From Malus domestica (lineage: Eukaryota > Streptophyta > Magnoliopsida > Rosales > Rosaceae), in NCBI RefSeq assembly GCF_042453785.1, contig NC_091677.1, forward strand, positions 29,761,501 to 29,825,500: a stretch of 64,000 nt of DNA, read 5' to 3'. Below are positions 1 to 12,592 of the stretch, in pieces. The stretch's first letter is position 1. The number at the start of each line of letters is the position of its first letter. The position numbers and the translations under genes were made by a program. A model generated the notes under the pieces. It searched no databases. It saw only the letters and a list, made by a program, of their open reading frames with translations, and was not told where the DNA came from.

Positions 1-1152
1 TGCTAGGGCGTTTGTCAACTCTATGACTTGTCGAGACAAGTGTTGTTCACCATTTGGATTGGAAGAGCTTGGAAGGAATGTGCCTCCTTAAGCAATGGAA
101 ATGTGGTAGACTCCGGGCACGAGATTTGAGTTGGGAAATGTTAAATCCGCAGAGAAATGTGGTGAGAATGCCTCCGGTTCGATCGTAAGCCCAAAAATTT
201 GAAATCAGGATGGTTGAACAAATCTTGGACCGATTTGGGCTACGAGAGTGAGCTGCTCGTCGGGAGCAGGCTAGGCCACAAGAACGGGCTGCTCGGTTGA
301 AGCACGCTGGGCCACGAGAGCAGGTTGGACCACGGGAGTAGGCTGCTCGTCTGGAACAGGTTAGGCCACGAGAATGGGCTGCTCGTCGGGAACAGGCTAG
401 GCCACGAGAGTAGGCTACTCGTCGAGAGCAGGCTACTCGACTTGTGATGCTCGCGAATGCGAGGCTTGAGCTCGGCTTGGCAACACATAGGGCTCACGTT
501 GGGCATGAAGTAACATGGCTCGGGCCGTGGTGGTGGAGTCATGGACCTCGCCGTGGGTGAATGCCATGGTGGCCACCGTGGTGGTTGCCATGGTTGAGCC
601 TTGTGGTGGCGGTGCCGCTCCCCCTAAGATCACATTTAGTCTTGTGGATCACCGTGGTCCCATTTCTTGAATATTGGAATTTTCACTTGTGGAATTTTCT
701 AAATTTCTAGCCATTGTATTTCTCTTTCACATTTTATCAAAGAATCTTTGCAAATAAAAATTTCTAATAATAAGAACGTACGAAAAATACAAATGGACTA
801 GTAAATAGAGAAAATAGAGAAAAAACCTTTTTGTGCGAGAATCTTCTACTAGTGTGAATCTCAACTCTCAATGAAAACACCAATTTGTGGATGCAAATTT
901 CCGCCTTCTTCTTTTTGGACAAAATTGCACCTACAAAACAATCAACACCTTTGGTCAAGGTCAAGAACCTCACGCGCCCACGATGAATGAAGGGGGGCTT
1001 TGGTCGAAGAACCTTTGATGCCAAAGTTAGAATTTAGAGAGAAAAAGTGTTTAGAGGATTTTTGGGAGTTTTGCAAGAGTATCAACTTAGCTTTTTAGAA
1101 GAAATAGGGTCATATATATAGGGAATGGGGTGTGGCCGGCCTTTAAGTGTGT
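1..1152 (-). repeat. Relic of an LTR retrotransposon (internal part and start of an LTR), unclassified
   Basis: No intact gene is visible. Read on the minus strand, about 880-905 contains TTGGTGTTTTCATTGAGAG, which resembles a sequence I remember just after the primer site of Tat-type gypsy elements. To the right (905-1152) the sequence looks LTR-like, with a TATATATAGG stretch near 1114. To the left there is low-complexity sequence and short open frames without recognisable domains. The solo LTR at 1158-3353 interrupts this relic. The class assignment is inference from memory and weak. It could also be another non-autonomous element. Confidence 0.35.
241..438. repeat. Minisatellite, about 36-bp unit
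   Basis: Four to five imperfect copies of a unit of about 36 bases built from CTGCTCGTCGGGAACAGG and CTAGGCCACGAGA follow each other. On the minus strand the open frame across it gives a repetitive Ser/Leu/Trp/Pro peptide. This is probably an accident of the repeat rather than a protein. Confidence 0.7.
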
Positions 1153-1157
1153 TTTGG

Positions 1158-3353
1158 TGTCATAGCCCGTCCCGGGATTCCATATATCGAAGACGTGAAA
1201 TGACGGAATTACCCTTGACGGGTACTAAGGTATGTGTGTGTGTGACATATTATTTGGACTAAATACACATATTTCATAAGCTTTTGGAAAATTATTAAGT
1301 TGGATTAAAATTGGGTTGTAAATTTGTGTGGTTAGGGAATGATGTTGTGACTTGTTTTTGGGTGGACCACACAACACACACATGGGACTCCCCTTTCCTT
1401 TCCCCCGTGCTCTCTCTCTTTCTCCTCTCCGTTTCAGTCTCACTCTCTCCCTCTCGAAACCGTACGGACAAGACTAAATACCCTCGAACTTTCACAGATC
1501 GACGCCAAAAAGGTAAGGTTCTTCATCCTTTCGACCTCCTAAGTCGTTTGGTACTAGTTTTAGAACGAGAAACCTTCGAAATCACGTGAAACCCGAACCC
1601 CAGTTTTATGTCACTGTTCATGCATTCGTGATATGTTGATTTTCAGGGAATTCTAAGCTTATAATGAGCTTAGTGAGGTCCCAAGGAAGCTTGGAGTGCT
1701 TCGTTTGAAGGTTTTGGACGTCGGGATCATTGAGTTCGAAATTGGCCGGTTTTCTTGGAATTTCTCTGATGAGATTTCGTAGTTTTTAGAGCCTTAAAGT
1801 AGTGTAACGTGAAACTACATGCTTAAGGCTTCATTTTGATATAAAATACGAAGAAAATAGTTGAGAAATGACAGAGAACAAGGAGATTGAAAAATCTCCA
1901 GTTTTCCGGCCACCGGAAAAACCAGTCCGACGAGCCCAAGGTAGGAGACGCGCGTGGGGGCACGTGGACCCGTGCCTGTCCAGGCGCGTGGGGGCGCGTG
2001 CAGCCTCAGATTTTTTTCTAAAAATTTTTCGACGTCTGTGACGTCGAGTAGGTCGATGTGGTATATTCATATACCTAATTTGAGCACCGTATGAGAAGTT
2101 ATTACGAATTGTTGGTTATGTGCTTTAAATAACGTTGTTTTAGTTGTTTCGCATATAGGTGACACCTATCCTGAGGACGAGCGCATCCAGGGACGTCACG
2201 GGGGTTACGACCCATCAACTTACCAGTGAGTGGGCATTTATTTTCTATATTTACCTTTATACTATTGATTTTCCCAGAAATTAAATTTAAATGAAAGTAT
2301 GTTTTAAAATGCCATGCATGCATATTGTGAATTATATGAATTGATATTTGATGCATATATATATGTGAATTGGTGCTGTGGGCGCACATGTGAGTATGAG
2401 GTGAGTTTTATGTTATTCATACGATTTATTATAATGTGAATTGCGTTGAGAGCTCATAACCTGCACCCCTAGTGTTAGTGCTTATATTATTCACCGCACC
2501 GCACTCTCACCTTGGATCCAAGTAGGTTCATGTCGTACAGACCATGTGAGGGTTCCGACATGCTAGTCGTATAGATCACTAGAGGTGGTTCCGACTAGTA
2601 GGTGACCTTAGATTATGCGCGCAGATGATTGATGAGAGAAGCACTAAAGCGTATTCTTACACCTTTCTTATCGTACAGACTACTTTAGGTAGTTCCGATT
2701 TATGTGCAGAGTAGTGTCGTACAGGTCACCGTGGTGACTCCGGCTGGGTTGGATATTGAGCTATAGAATGAACCGTACAGGACCAACTGCGGGGTCTCCG
2801 GTTGTTTCATTATATCACCTGTTATATTGATGCATTCATATTCTGTCATTGACATTATTGCATGGCATACTTGTTGGATTTTGGTAAAGATTAATGTTTT
2901 GAGAGATTTGATCAAATATTATGCTATTATGTTATTTTCTGGGAAAGTATACAGGTTTTACAGTGAGGGGTTAGAAATGTTTTAAATGAAATGTTTTGGA
3001 AAACTTTGGTTTTACTGACCCACTCAATTTTGTTTTGCGCCCCTCCAGGTTCTAGTTAGTAGCGTTGGTGGCCTACGAGGATCCCCACGGCATACTGACA
3101 GACTACCTAAATGTAGGACTCACCTACGGGTGTTGTAATCTAGTTATGGTCCTACTTGACTGCACCTAGTTCTTAGGCTCTGAATATGTGTGTTTCACAC
3201 TTAAACTTATTCTAGCACGTTACTTGGTCATTCTGCTAGTATCTGGTTTTTATTACTCGTATGTTCTTATCTATTGCTTCCGCGTCGCACTTTTGGTTAC
3301 GTCACGCTCACGTGACGGCCAGCACGCCTTGATTCTAGGATCGGGGTGTGTCA
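1158..3353 (+). mobile_element. Solo LTR of a Ty3/gypsy element, related to the intact element at 53.9-63.6 kb
   Basis: The sequence starts TGTCATAGCCCGTCCC and ends GGGGTGTGTCA. It is flanked by a perfect 5-bp direct repeat TTTGG (1153-1157 and 3354-3358), the target-site duplication of an LTR element. Its ends and several internal blocks match the LTRs of the intact gypsy element on the opposite strand. One example is the stretch near 3299-3330 with GTCACGCTCACGTGACGGCC. There is no internal region, so it is a solo LTR left by recombination between two LTRs. It is 2,196 bases long, against 2,340 and 2,338 for the intact element. It is clearly diverged and lacks the GAATATTCC cluster, so it belongs to an older or sister subfamily. 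Confidence 0.93.
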
Positions 3354-3358
3354 TTTGG

Positions 3359-3865
3359 GGTGTTATTTGGTGATTCAATTAGCAATTAATATATTAATTA
3401 TGTATAAATATATTAATTGGCTAATTATCATAATAAAAGAAATGTTTTGGGATGTTTTTGGACGTTATGGAATGAGGATGGATGAGAAAAATTTGAACTT
3501 GTTACCTATTTTGGGTACTCCTGATTTGGTTGATGGATGATTCTCCACTGCTCGAGTGTAAGAGACCCGGTATGCCTCGAGGGTAAATTTGTCATTTTCA
3601 CCCAAAAATCCACGTGTCGCTTTGTGATTATTTTTGGCTCCACAATAACCGACAAGAAATCCGACACATTTTAAAAAATTCTGGCCAGCCCGGGGTTGGC
3701 TGGCTGGCTGGAAGTGGCCAGCCTTCTAGCCCTTTGGCCCTTTTCGATTCTGTGGGACCCTCTCAGATTCCACAGCCCTCTGGCCTAACCCTCGGTTGGA
3801 GATGGTTTTCGGACTATTTTTGACCATCTGGTCCTCTGGACCCTTCGGTTGGAGATGGCCTAAGG
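3359..3865. repeat. Repeat-derived stretch to the right of the solo LTR
   Basis: The part 3359-3600 is very AT-rich and may be the other side of the LTR relic that the solo LTR split. The end TCATTTTCA near 3600 would be its minus-strand start. The part 3600-3865 is richer in G and C. It contains a (TGGC)n run near 3697-3710 and two copies of CGGTTGGAGATGG (near 3793 and 3847), a motif typical of dispersed non-autonomous elements in plants. No gene is seen. Both classifications are inference. Confidence 0.35.
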
Positions 3866-5127
3866 GAAGACCAATATAAGATTGCAAACTTTTGGGAGCG
3901 GATTAGACATCAAATGGCCCAACTCATTAGACGTGTTCAACTGTAATTTGTTTAATTAATGTCATTCACTGGTACTTGGATCAAGGGATTCATTCTGACA
4001 GATCAACCGTAATTTGAGACTTATCTGTATTAAAAAGTTAGTTATCCCTATTGTCAAGTAAATTTATAAAAAAATCATAAGTACTGAACAAACTAATATA
4101 AAACATGACGGGTCTATATGGTTTTTTTTTTTGGACAAGAACGGGTCTATATGGGTTAAATGATGGATTATGGATGGTCCTATGGATACTTCGTATACCA
4201 CCCTTATCACCATTACAAACACAAACATCATCACTCACCGCTATAATTAAAGCATATCTACACTAAAATAAACCTGCATTTAACTAAATAGGTACCCATT
4301 GATCATCCGCAGTGATCAGTTTAACAATATTTCTAAACATAGTAAATATTGCACAAATAGCATTATTGGTGTCAATTATATTACTCCATGATCTCATAAC
4401 AAACAGTATGTGAATAAATTGTTTAAATCACATTTCTAAGCCTTTGTTATGAGTGTAATACACCAGTCCAGTAGAAACTTTACAACTACTATCACAGTGT
4501 GTGTAACCCAGAATAAAAGGGTTGAAAGAATCAAGTGTGGCTAATGCTATGAAACTAACTACTCATCAATGGATAGTGTAAAAAAATAAGTGAGAGCTGA
4601 CTCTCCGTGCCGATACGGGAAGACTGATAAAAAAATCTCTTGGACCTGAAAACAGTAGAGCAGAGCAGTAGAGATGTTATAAAAACATCCAACCTTTCGT
4701 TACAATTCATCTTCGAACATGTTTACCCCCTACGAACGTGTCATCTAACCTTTCGTTAAAAATGTCACATTTCAAGATGTTAAACAAAGGACATATGCAG
4801 CTTCCCACAAACAACTTCTTTTATATGCATAATCTAGAAGAAAAAGCAATATCTTTGTTAATTTATAATTCGTTTCAGTGTAATTCTAACTAATGACTTT
4901 ATACTTTCACTTACAAGATAAACAAATAAATCTCACCAAATATGCACATGTAAAATAAATTCCATGAAGAAGATTGTACGTCAAGATAAAATGACAAACC
5001 CTAAATACACCGATGCAGAAAGAAATATAAACGATACCAATCCCCTGCATATAAAGATTATTATGTTACGAAAAATGTCAAGTTTTAATCATTAGTACAA
5101 TTACGTTTTTTACCATTACATCTAAAA
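3866..5127. repeat. Direct duplication, copy A (partner at 12558-14028)
   Basis: This stretch matches 12558-14028 in the same orientation, about 8.9 kb apart, with scattered substitutions and small indels. Shared landmarks are GGGAAGACCAAT near the left end, the block ATTTGTTTAATTAATGTCATTCA, and GTCAAGTTTTAATCAT near the right end. Copy A lacks the roughly 200-bp inverted-repeat element found near the left end of copy B. Homology stops on the right just after ACCATTACATCTAAAA. It carries the last exon of the M50B-like gene (4981-5044) and sequence that would lie 3' of it. Confidence 0.85.
4981..5044 (-). pseudogene. Isolated last exon of an M50B-like membrane protein gene
   Basis: On the minus strand a good acceptor (ATGCAG) is followed by 64 bases. 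Entered in the phase left by the exon at 14075-14180, they read WGLVSFIFLSASVYLGFVIL-S and a TGA stop. This fits the hydrophobic C-terminus that I recall for the plant M50B-like family (ending YLGLVILS). No other exon of the gene is present within several kilobases, so it is an orphan exon carried by the duplication. It is better preserved than the equivalent exon at 13875-13937, which has an acceptor change and a one-base deletion. Confidence 0.75.
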
Positions 5128-5169
5128 ATCCAATGTCCATTTTAGCTAAAATTGTTGACTTATATTCAA

Positions 5170-5393
5170 AAGGTTATTGACTTGTTTGGGAACATTATTG
5201 ATTTACGAAAAATCGGAACTTTATAGGGCTGGTTTGAAAGTTTATTCTTTAAATAACTGAAATCGTTTTATGAGAAAATGTAAGGTTATTGACTTGTTTG
5301 GGAACATTATTGATTTACGAAAAATCGGAACTTTATAGGGCTGGTTTGAAAGTTTATTCTTTAAATAACTGAAATCGTTTTATGAGAAAATGT
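5170..5393. repeat. Perfect tandem duplication, 112-bp unit
   Basis: The unit beginning AAGGTTATTGACTTG occurs at 5170-5281 and again at 5282-5393. I see no difference between the two copies, so the duplication is recent or homogenised. It lies just right of duplication copy A and encodes nothing recognisable. Confidence 0.93.
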
Positions 5394-5664
5394 TTTTTGT
5401 TCCAAAAGTACTTGAACTGTTTTATTTAAAAAGCACCAGTTATGTGCTTCTTGTAAGAAGCATTTAAGTTTTTTTTTTCAAGATTCACTTATATTTTTAC
5501 TACAGATTGGTTCCAAAAACGCTTTTGATCAATCTGTGAGTTGCAAAATTAGTAGAAATCAATTTTAACATCGTCAATAGCAGGAATCAAAGGAGAGGAA
5601 TCCGCCCTTAAGCAACCAATTGCCTGGACCAACTTGATACAACTTGGTCCTCTCGCTCCTAAGA

Positions 5665-6090
5665 CCATCTTCAAATGAGATGTCAAAGTTTGAACATAAA
5701 ATTTAAATTTTGACAGCTTATGTGGCACTTTGACAATTTTTCAAGTTTTGTTCTTCAACCGATATGTTAAATTAAATTATTATTTTATAAAATAAATTAT
5801 TAAACTAATTAAAATTTAATAAAGGACATTTAAAGTTTAATCAGTAATATGTTCACCTTTTTTTATTGAAAAGAAGAAAAAAGTAAGATAATTGCATCGG
5901 TCAACTCAACATTAATTATAATAAATGATTAAACTAATTAAAAATTAATAAAATACATTTAATAATTAATAAAAAAACATTTGAAGCTGCTATCAAATTT
6001 GACAACAACCTCTTTTGCTGTCAATCCATGTCATCGCCACATAGGATTTGATACTTTGGCTGGAGAATATTAGTGTGGTCTTTTTTTTTT
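5665..6090. mobile_element. Putative non-autonomous TIR element (MITE-like)
   Basis: The left part (GAGATGTCAAAGTTTGAAC, then GACAGCTTATGTGGCAC) is matched in inverted form on the right (GCTGTCAATCCATGTCATCGCC, then GATTTGATACTTTGGC). Between them is AT-rich sequence. The arms are imperfect and I could not fix the exact ends or a target duplication. Confidence 0.4.
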
Positions 6091-9000
6091 ACTATTATAA
6101 CTGATGTGTACATTTTGGCATCTTCTTTAGAGATCCTCTAAGAACTCAACGACATCAAAACATTCACATGCCAGATTACTCCCCATATAGTAGAGATAGA
6201 CCCTGACGAACACAAAGAAAATTCAACCCATACACCACTTTATAAGCACTCTTAACAATTAAGGTGTATTAGATTTTGGTCCTTACAACACATGATTAAT
6301 GGACACCTTTGTGGGGAAAAAAGAGTGGCTATGAGTTCCTTATTCTAATGAGACATACAAGGGTATATCAAAGAAGAAACGAACTCCAAACAATCAAATT
6401 GACAAAGACAAACTAATACGAGTGCAAAACCTCATGGTTCATTGTGAAAAAATTGAAGCCTTGTCATCCATTTTGAAATTGACTCCAAAGATATGGTTTC
6501 TAAAATCTCTCCAGTTTGAAATTGACTTTTTTACAAAAAACATTTGTAGTAAAAGCGTTTTTGCTAAAAGTACTTATTAAACATTTTATCCTCTTGAAGA
6601 AGCATTTTAAAAAAGTTTTTCTATGACTCAAAATCACTTAAAACTATATTGATATGTTTTTTCTAGGTTTCTGGGTTGAATCACAAGTTCCATCGCTTTT
6701 CCAAAACTTGGATTTCTGGGTTTTTTTGGTTTTATACATGAGATTTTTTCTATGACATAGAATAAGAGCAGGTTATTTTCAAATACAATCGAAAAAATAT
6801 AAAACTAGTTTAATTGTTTACTTCTTTTTAACTGGGAAGATGATTCCTTTCTGGCCTCTGTTCATTTTTTCTAGGTAAGGGATAACCATAATTTAACTAG
6901 CTAGGAAGCTGATCACTTTGTGCAATTCATTTAAATTTTCCGCAGAACATTCGGAAAATCATAATGGCCAGTGTCCACGAAGCATGAACATGAGGTTTGT
7001 ATTTGTAAAATCTAAAAAGTAAATACTGATTTACTTTTATCTATGTACTAATTAAAAGGAAATTGGAGGATACAAGTCTTTGAGCCACTATCTTCTACAT
7101 ACAACTATGGCCTTGCGCATCGTACAAGCAGAACTAGGCCATCTATGTTTTGTTCTGTAACTGCAATTGGTACTTTGTTGAGCAGTATTTGAGTTCTCAT
7201 GATCGTCATCCGTTCTTTCTACAGCATGATAAGCGGAAAAAAGAAGAATAGAAGAAGAGATTGATACCACATTGTTTGCTCGTAGAATTCTTCAGTTTTT
7301 TTTGGCGATTGTTGATTTTAACACAAGAAGGGAAAGGAAAACAAAATTTACTACAAAACCTTATATGCTTGATATTAATGGTTTTTTTGTTGTTGTTTTG
7401 TTTTTGTTCTGTTATGATAGGCATAGGGCTAACTAAACTTGTAGCCAAACACTATTTTAACGCCATAAGGGATTTTTAGTATTTTTTTTACCACTTATTT
7501 CACATCTGGGTGGGTTTTCTTGTCATGGAGGGAGTTTGTGAAATGATTTTGAAACGTCAGGGGTTGTTTGTGTTACTTTCAAAACATGATGGGGTTTTCT
7601 GAAAACCCGAGAAATCTCAAGGAGTGTATATGTAATTAACTCATCTTTCATTTTTCATATAACCATATATAACCCACATGCTGCAAACTTTTCTCCAACA
7701 TTTCCAAATCACTGTCGTAGAGTATTTGATTTTCTTATTGAAAGTTAGAGACACCTTATTGCACATTTACATGTCTCAATGAGTAACTCAATGATCCAAG
7801 CGATACACATAAGAAGCTATGGTGCAGAATATACGAAACAAGTCTCTTTCTTATATTTATATTTGATTAATCTTATAATTAGTGGTTTGTGATCCCTGTA
7901 ATTAGTTTTAGGACACACATCCAACACAGGACATGTCATTTGTTTATAGTACAAGGGTAAAAACCATAGGTCCTCCATATATAAACAGACAATTAATCAA
8001 CTAAGACAATTTAAACATTCAATAGAGGGCTTATCAATCAAGCTCAATTACCTTGATCCATCTAAGCAGCAAATTGAGTACCTCTGTGCAACCTGCGATT
8101 TCTTCTCATCAACACTCAGTTCATTCATCACAAGCTCAACAATTTATCAACGCGAACTCATCTTGTGGCACTGAGATTCTTCATATAAACAATGAATGAT
8201 AATGAAATGCAACTATATAGATTTAGATTAAAATTAATTTCTTCAAGACACATTCAATCTTCAAGAAACCAATATTAAATCCACTCATACAATGTATGTG
8301 AATGGTTGATTTGATATTAACTTTTGAAATAAATAAAAAATTAAAAAAAAAAGAAAAAAGAAAAAAGTGTTTTCCAAATGAATGTTTCAGTTCAAAACCA
8401 TTCTTCTCGAAAAACCATGATAGATTCAAGATAATAATTAAGAACTATAAGGTATGAAATACATATCATGACAGATTCAAAACTACAACCGAAAACCCTT
8501 GTTTATTTAAATCGATATACACACTAGCATGAAGATTTTGATGTTATTAGCTGTATTAAGTGTTAGTATTGTTATCGAGATTCTCTCGACTTCACAACTC
8601 TCTCCATAATCTCCTAAATTGCGACAAGAATAAAAGTGGTGTTGGACATGTCTTGCTGTGCACTTCAAGTCGTTTAATTGTAATTGAACTTTTTATGTAC
8701 TGATGTATTCTATATATTGTGTAATTGGGAATGAAATAATAAAAGGGAAAATATATTTATTAATGGCATCAGAAACTGAAAATTAACCTGAAGTAGTCCA
8801 GAGTCGAGCAGACCTTCAAAGTCGAGCAAGCTTCTGCACACACACTGTCCTAAATACAACCTTTTGTCAAAACGTATAAGAAAATTGTTGTAAGGCTGTG
8901 TAAGATCTAACTAAACCATTTGTTCCTTCTTGGTGGTAATATTCTTCAACTTCACTCTTTTACCTGCTCCAGACTCCACCACCAAATTGACCACCCAATC

Positions 9001-9872
9001 CCCCAAATCTTCCCACTACAAAATCATAATTAGAGGGAGAGAAAAACAGCAGAGAAAACTATATATAAAGAGAGGCAAATTGAACTCATTACAAAAGACA
9101 TCACACGTAATTATGAACAACAAGGATATCCCATTTCAGTTATAATGGGGTTAATCACTAGATATGAAATAAGTCTATTAGGGTTTAGAGTTTGTACTGG
9201 AAAACGAAGAGAGTCACTGAGTCAGCAAAAGCGGAGGAGCAATGCTTCAAAGTTCCCTCCGGCAACCAACATTCCCATACGTACTCGACGTCGATCGTTC
9301 ATAGTACTGATATATATGGAATGTTGGAAGCCCTTGAGGGGAATTGAAACCTTCTCCAAAACTCAATCTCATCAAACTCGACTAAGTTCCAGTTGACACC
9401 AACCTTCACTGCATGGGTTTATATAGAATACTGAGAAGTTTGAAGTTGCTTTTGAAAATATAAAAGCTGATAAACGAATCCGATCTTTAACGAATATTAA
9501 TTTATACCTAGGTATCTTTGTAAACCCTAAACCAAATATAAAAGAAAACATGCATAAAAATTTAAACCTTTGACTTTGCGACAGATCATGGATACCGACT
9601 TCCTTTTAATCAGTGTAGCCAAAGTTCTGTGTTTGGAGAATAAAGATCGACTTATTCCCTCTCCCAAGGGTCAAGGTAATTTTATTTGATTTATTTTTCA
9701 TTTTTTGTACACACGCACACATAGGAAATTTTTACTGTTTACATTTTTCATGTGGATCAATTGAAGTGGTGAAATAAATCTCAAAATTTAAACTTATTCA
9801 GTGGTAATAAGTAAGGTGGTGAGCATTACCACCACTTGAGGGTGGTGAGCAAAAATGCACCAATATAATTAG
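6091..9872. other. Intergenic, AT-rich, no supported gene
   Basis: I find no open frame with recognisable domains and no exon chain. A dispersed repeat lies at 7550-7645 and is listed separately. The stretch near 7088-7200 has coding-like composition but no homology I can name. Short open frames around 8930-9396 show no family signature. Confidence 0.5.
7550..7645 (+). repeat. Dispersed repeat (copy 1; copy 2 at 10240-10325)
   Basis: The two stretches share the pattern GTTTGTGTTACTTTCAAAA, then GGGGTTTTCTGAAAACC, then GAGAAATCTCAAGGA, and end at TAATTAACTC or TAATTAACCC. The copies are diverged. The pattern is a common plant dispersed repeat as I remember it, but the class is not determined. 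Confidence 0.6.
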
Positions 9873-10014
9873 GGTGGTGCTATCCATACTTCTTTTCACC
9901 TTTCATACATCCTTCTCAATTTTTCTATCGGAATGAATGAATTGAACAGGACTAAAAAACAAAATTAACAAGGAATGTGTGAAAGTTAAAAGTGGGTGTG
10001 TGGATAGCATCACC
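9873..10014. mobile_element. MITE, about 142 bp
   Basis: The terminal sequence GGTGGTGCTATCCATAC on the left faces GTGTGGATAGCATCACC on the right. The inverted repeat continues inward (CACCTTTCATACATCC against GAATGTGTGAAAG). The ends are clear, but no convincing target duplication was found. Confidence 0.6.
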
Positions 10015-12448
10015 GTTTAATTATTCAAGAACTTATGTTTTCAAATTTTAGATACTTGAAAGACACAATAAAAGAGAGCATTGCGGCTTTCTCATCCACT
10101 TAAGGGCTTCACCAATAAGAGATGCAAAATGCCTTTCTTTGTTGAAAAATTCTCCAATGGCAAAATACAAGTTATTCATCTTCGACGAAATATGTAAATA
10201 TAAACCTAAATTTATATCCAGCATAACATTTGAGAAACCATCAGAAGTGTTTGTTTTACTTTCAAAATCTGAGGGGGTTCTATGAAAACCTGAGAAACCT
10301 CAGGGGATGTACGCATAATTAACCCGACTATGTTTGATATATTAGAACACGTACAATATGAAACTTAATATAAGGACATGACATAATCCTGCTCGAATTT
10401 CTCTCCAAACTATATAGTCCTCAAAACATATGCACACGTTCTTGAAGTGTAGTTGTCCTCTAAAATAGTTGTAATATCAAACTTGTCATTTTTATATAGT
10501 TACTGCTCATGGCGAGGAATGAAATGAAATGAAAAGGAGGTCAAACGTTAGAAATAACCTCGAACATAAGGCATATAACTTATTTTGAATGAAAAACTTA
10601 ACGGAGTTAGAATGAGATAACAAAATTAAGGATTTCTAAAAGTTGATATGACAAATTGCTTAAAATTTTAGTTTATTTATGACAAATTGAAAAATTTCTA
10701 AGTTCATTTAACATTTCAAAAAGATGTATAAGCTAATATATGACATTTCATAAAAAAAAAAAAAAAATCTTTTTAGTTTAGTTAATGCATATAATTTTGA
10801 AGTATTGGATGATACAATGTGAGACACATAAATATAATCTCTTGTATTTTATTGCAAAGAAAGTTAAGGTGAAGAGCCGAAGCTTTATTTACCAAAGTTA
10901 AACTTAAAGGTGAAGATTTTTTTCTTAAACTTTTATTTTTGGTCACGATTTATGCATGCAACTTGATCAAGTTTGTAGAAAGGGTAATGCTAAAGAGACT
11001 AAATTTGCAAACTAAATGATGTGTTACCAATAGGAATAAGCACGTTTATCAACGTTTAAATAATAAACAAACCATCAACTTCCATATTCTTTAGTTTTCA
11101 AAATTTAGTTTACAAATTTAGTTTTCTTAGTATTATTCTTGCAGAAAGGCAGGAAGTAGTGAAGTGAGAAACCCAGTGGCCAGCATGCACCTGCTGCAGT
11201 AAAACATGGCAAGCATGCACCTGCCGCAGTAAAACTTGCTATCTAAAAACTGTAAGTCATGCTTTACCCTGATAGGATACGGATGAAAAAAATAAATAGA
11301 TAAAAACATGAATCCTTAAAATTTGCAGAAATATAGGTGGATGATTGGAAGGGCATTAGAGATGAAAGAAACTTATCGAATCTAATGAGTTATCGGAATA
11401 AATAAGTTTTCTTAATGAGTAACCACACAATTATTTTCGTTTCTTCTTCAGCACAGCTTGAATATAATGAATTATCGAATCCAATCCGAGACACCCGATA
11501 TATCCACAAGGGTCCTATGGTGTCCCACCCCCTTTATATCCAAATGGTATTCATTCGACTGGTGAAGAGAAGATAATCGAATGCACTAAATCTCGTAAAG
11601 TACAAAGTTTTGATTTGATATGAAATTAGTTCACCTTTTGCAGCTTCTAATTCTATATGCAGGCCAGTTGTAGAGCAGCATGTGACTGTAAACCATAAAG
11701 TGGGGATCCATAGAGAGATTTGAGATATATAACAATTTGGAATACATTGTGCTGATAACGTTTGAAAAATGAAATAATTGATTTCTAGAGATGATTTATG
11801 GTATTGAAAAATTGACGGTTATGATAAAAAATATTGCTTTTACGATAATTCGTATTGTTAGTTTGTTTGATTTATATGGATGATTAAAAGTCTTCAAGTT
11901 CACTGAATGTTTCTAAATGATCTTTAATAATCATTAAGAGAATCAATTGTTTCGATTATGATACGGTAAAATGAGGTCACAGTATCATTTAAGGATTTCT
12001 CTTTACATGTAAGGAGACATGTAGTATCTCTAGTTAAATCATTGTGTTCATGGTGGCATACACTTAGGTTGAAAAATGATTCTTCTAGTGTTCTAGCTTG
12101 TCTCCGTTTCGGATGACTTTATTCCTCCATGATTAATTGGTACGCAATAGTTCCGCCAAGATGAGCTTTGCCTTCCTCAACATTAGTGTGACATGACTCC
12201 CTCCGCAGGTGGTTATTGTTTCTTTGCCTTCCAATTTTCTTGGCTTGCCATGTTACGAACTTTTAAATTAGTGTGAATCTCGACTTAGCCTCACTCTTTT
12301 CCCCAACATTTTTTTTTAAAAGCCAACTTTCTAGTGGTTTAAAATACGTTGGCTACAGAGTCAACTTGCAACTGGTCATAAAGCCAATTTTGTATGAAGC
12401 ATTTACTTAATTATGCTCCACTTGCAGATTCAACCACACCATATAGCA
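10015..12448. other. Intergenic, AT-rich, with one MITE
   Basis: No gene is supported. The second copy of the dispersed repeat lies at 10240-10325 and a MITE at 10982-11140. A short direct repeat AGCATGCACCTGC occurs twice near 11182 and 11212. Confidence 0.5.
10982..11140. mobile_element. MITE, about 160 bp
   Basis: GGGTAATGCTAAAGAGACTA followed by AATTTGCAAACTAAAT on the left is repeated inverted on the right as ATTTAGTTTACAAATTTAG and TATTATTC. A related half element is visible at about 52735-52855. Confidence 0.6.
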
Positions 12449-12592
12449 CATCTCAAACTACTCAAAAAGATTGCAAACTTTGGGAAGACCAATTTAGTAT
12501 TGCAAACTTGGAGGATAGCAGAGAGCATCTCAAACTACTAAAAAAGATTGCAAACTTTGGGAAGACCAATTTAGTATTGCAAGCTTGGAGGT
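12449..12592. repeat. Tandem duplication, 77-bp unit
   Basis: The unit beginning CATCTCAAACTACT occurs at 12449-12525 and again, slightly changed, from 12526. It includes the GGGAAGACCAATTTAGTATTG motif that marks the left end of the large direct duplication. Confidence 0.85.

Noticed and set aside
241..5393. Tandem and direct repeats as a CRISPR-like array
   Set aside because: Units are contiguous without unique spacers of constant length and the genome is that of a plant.
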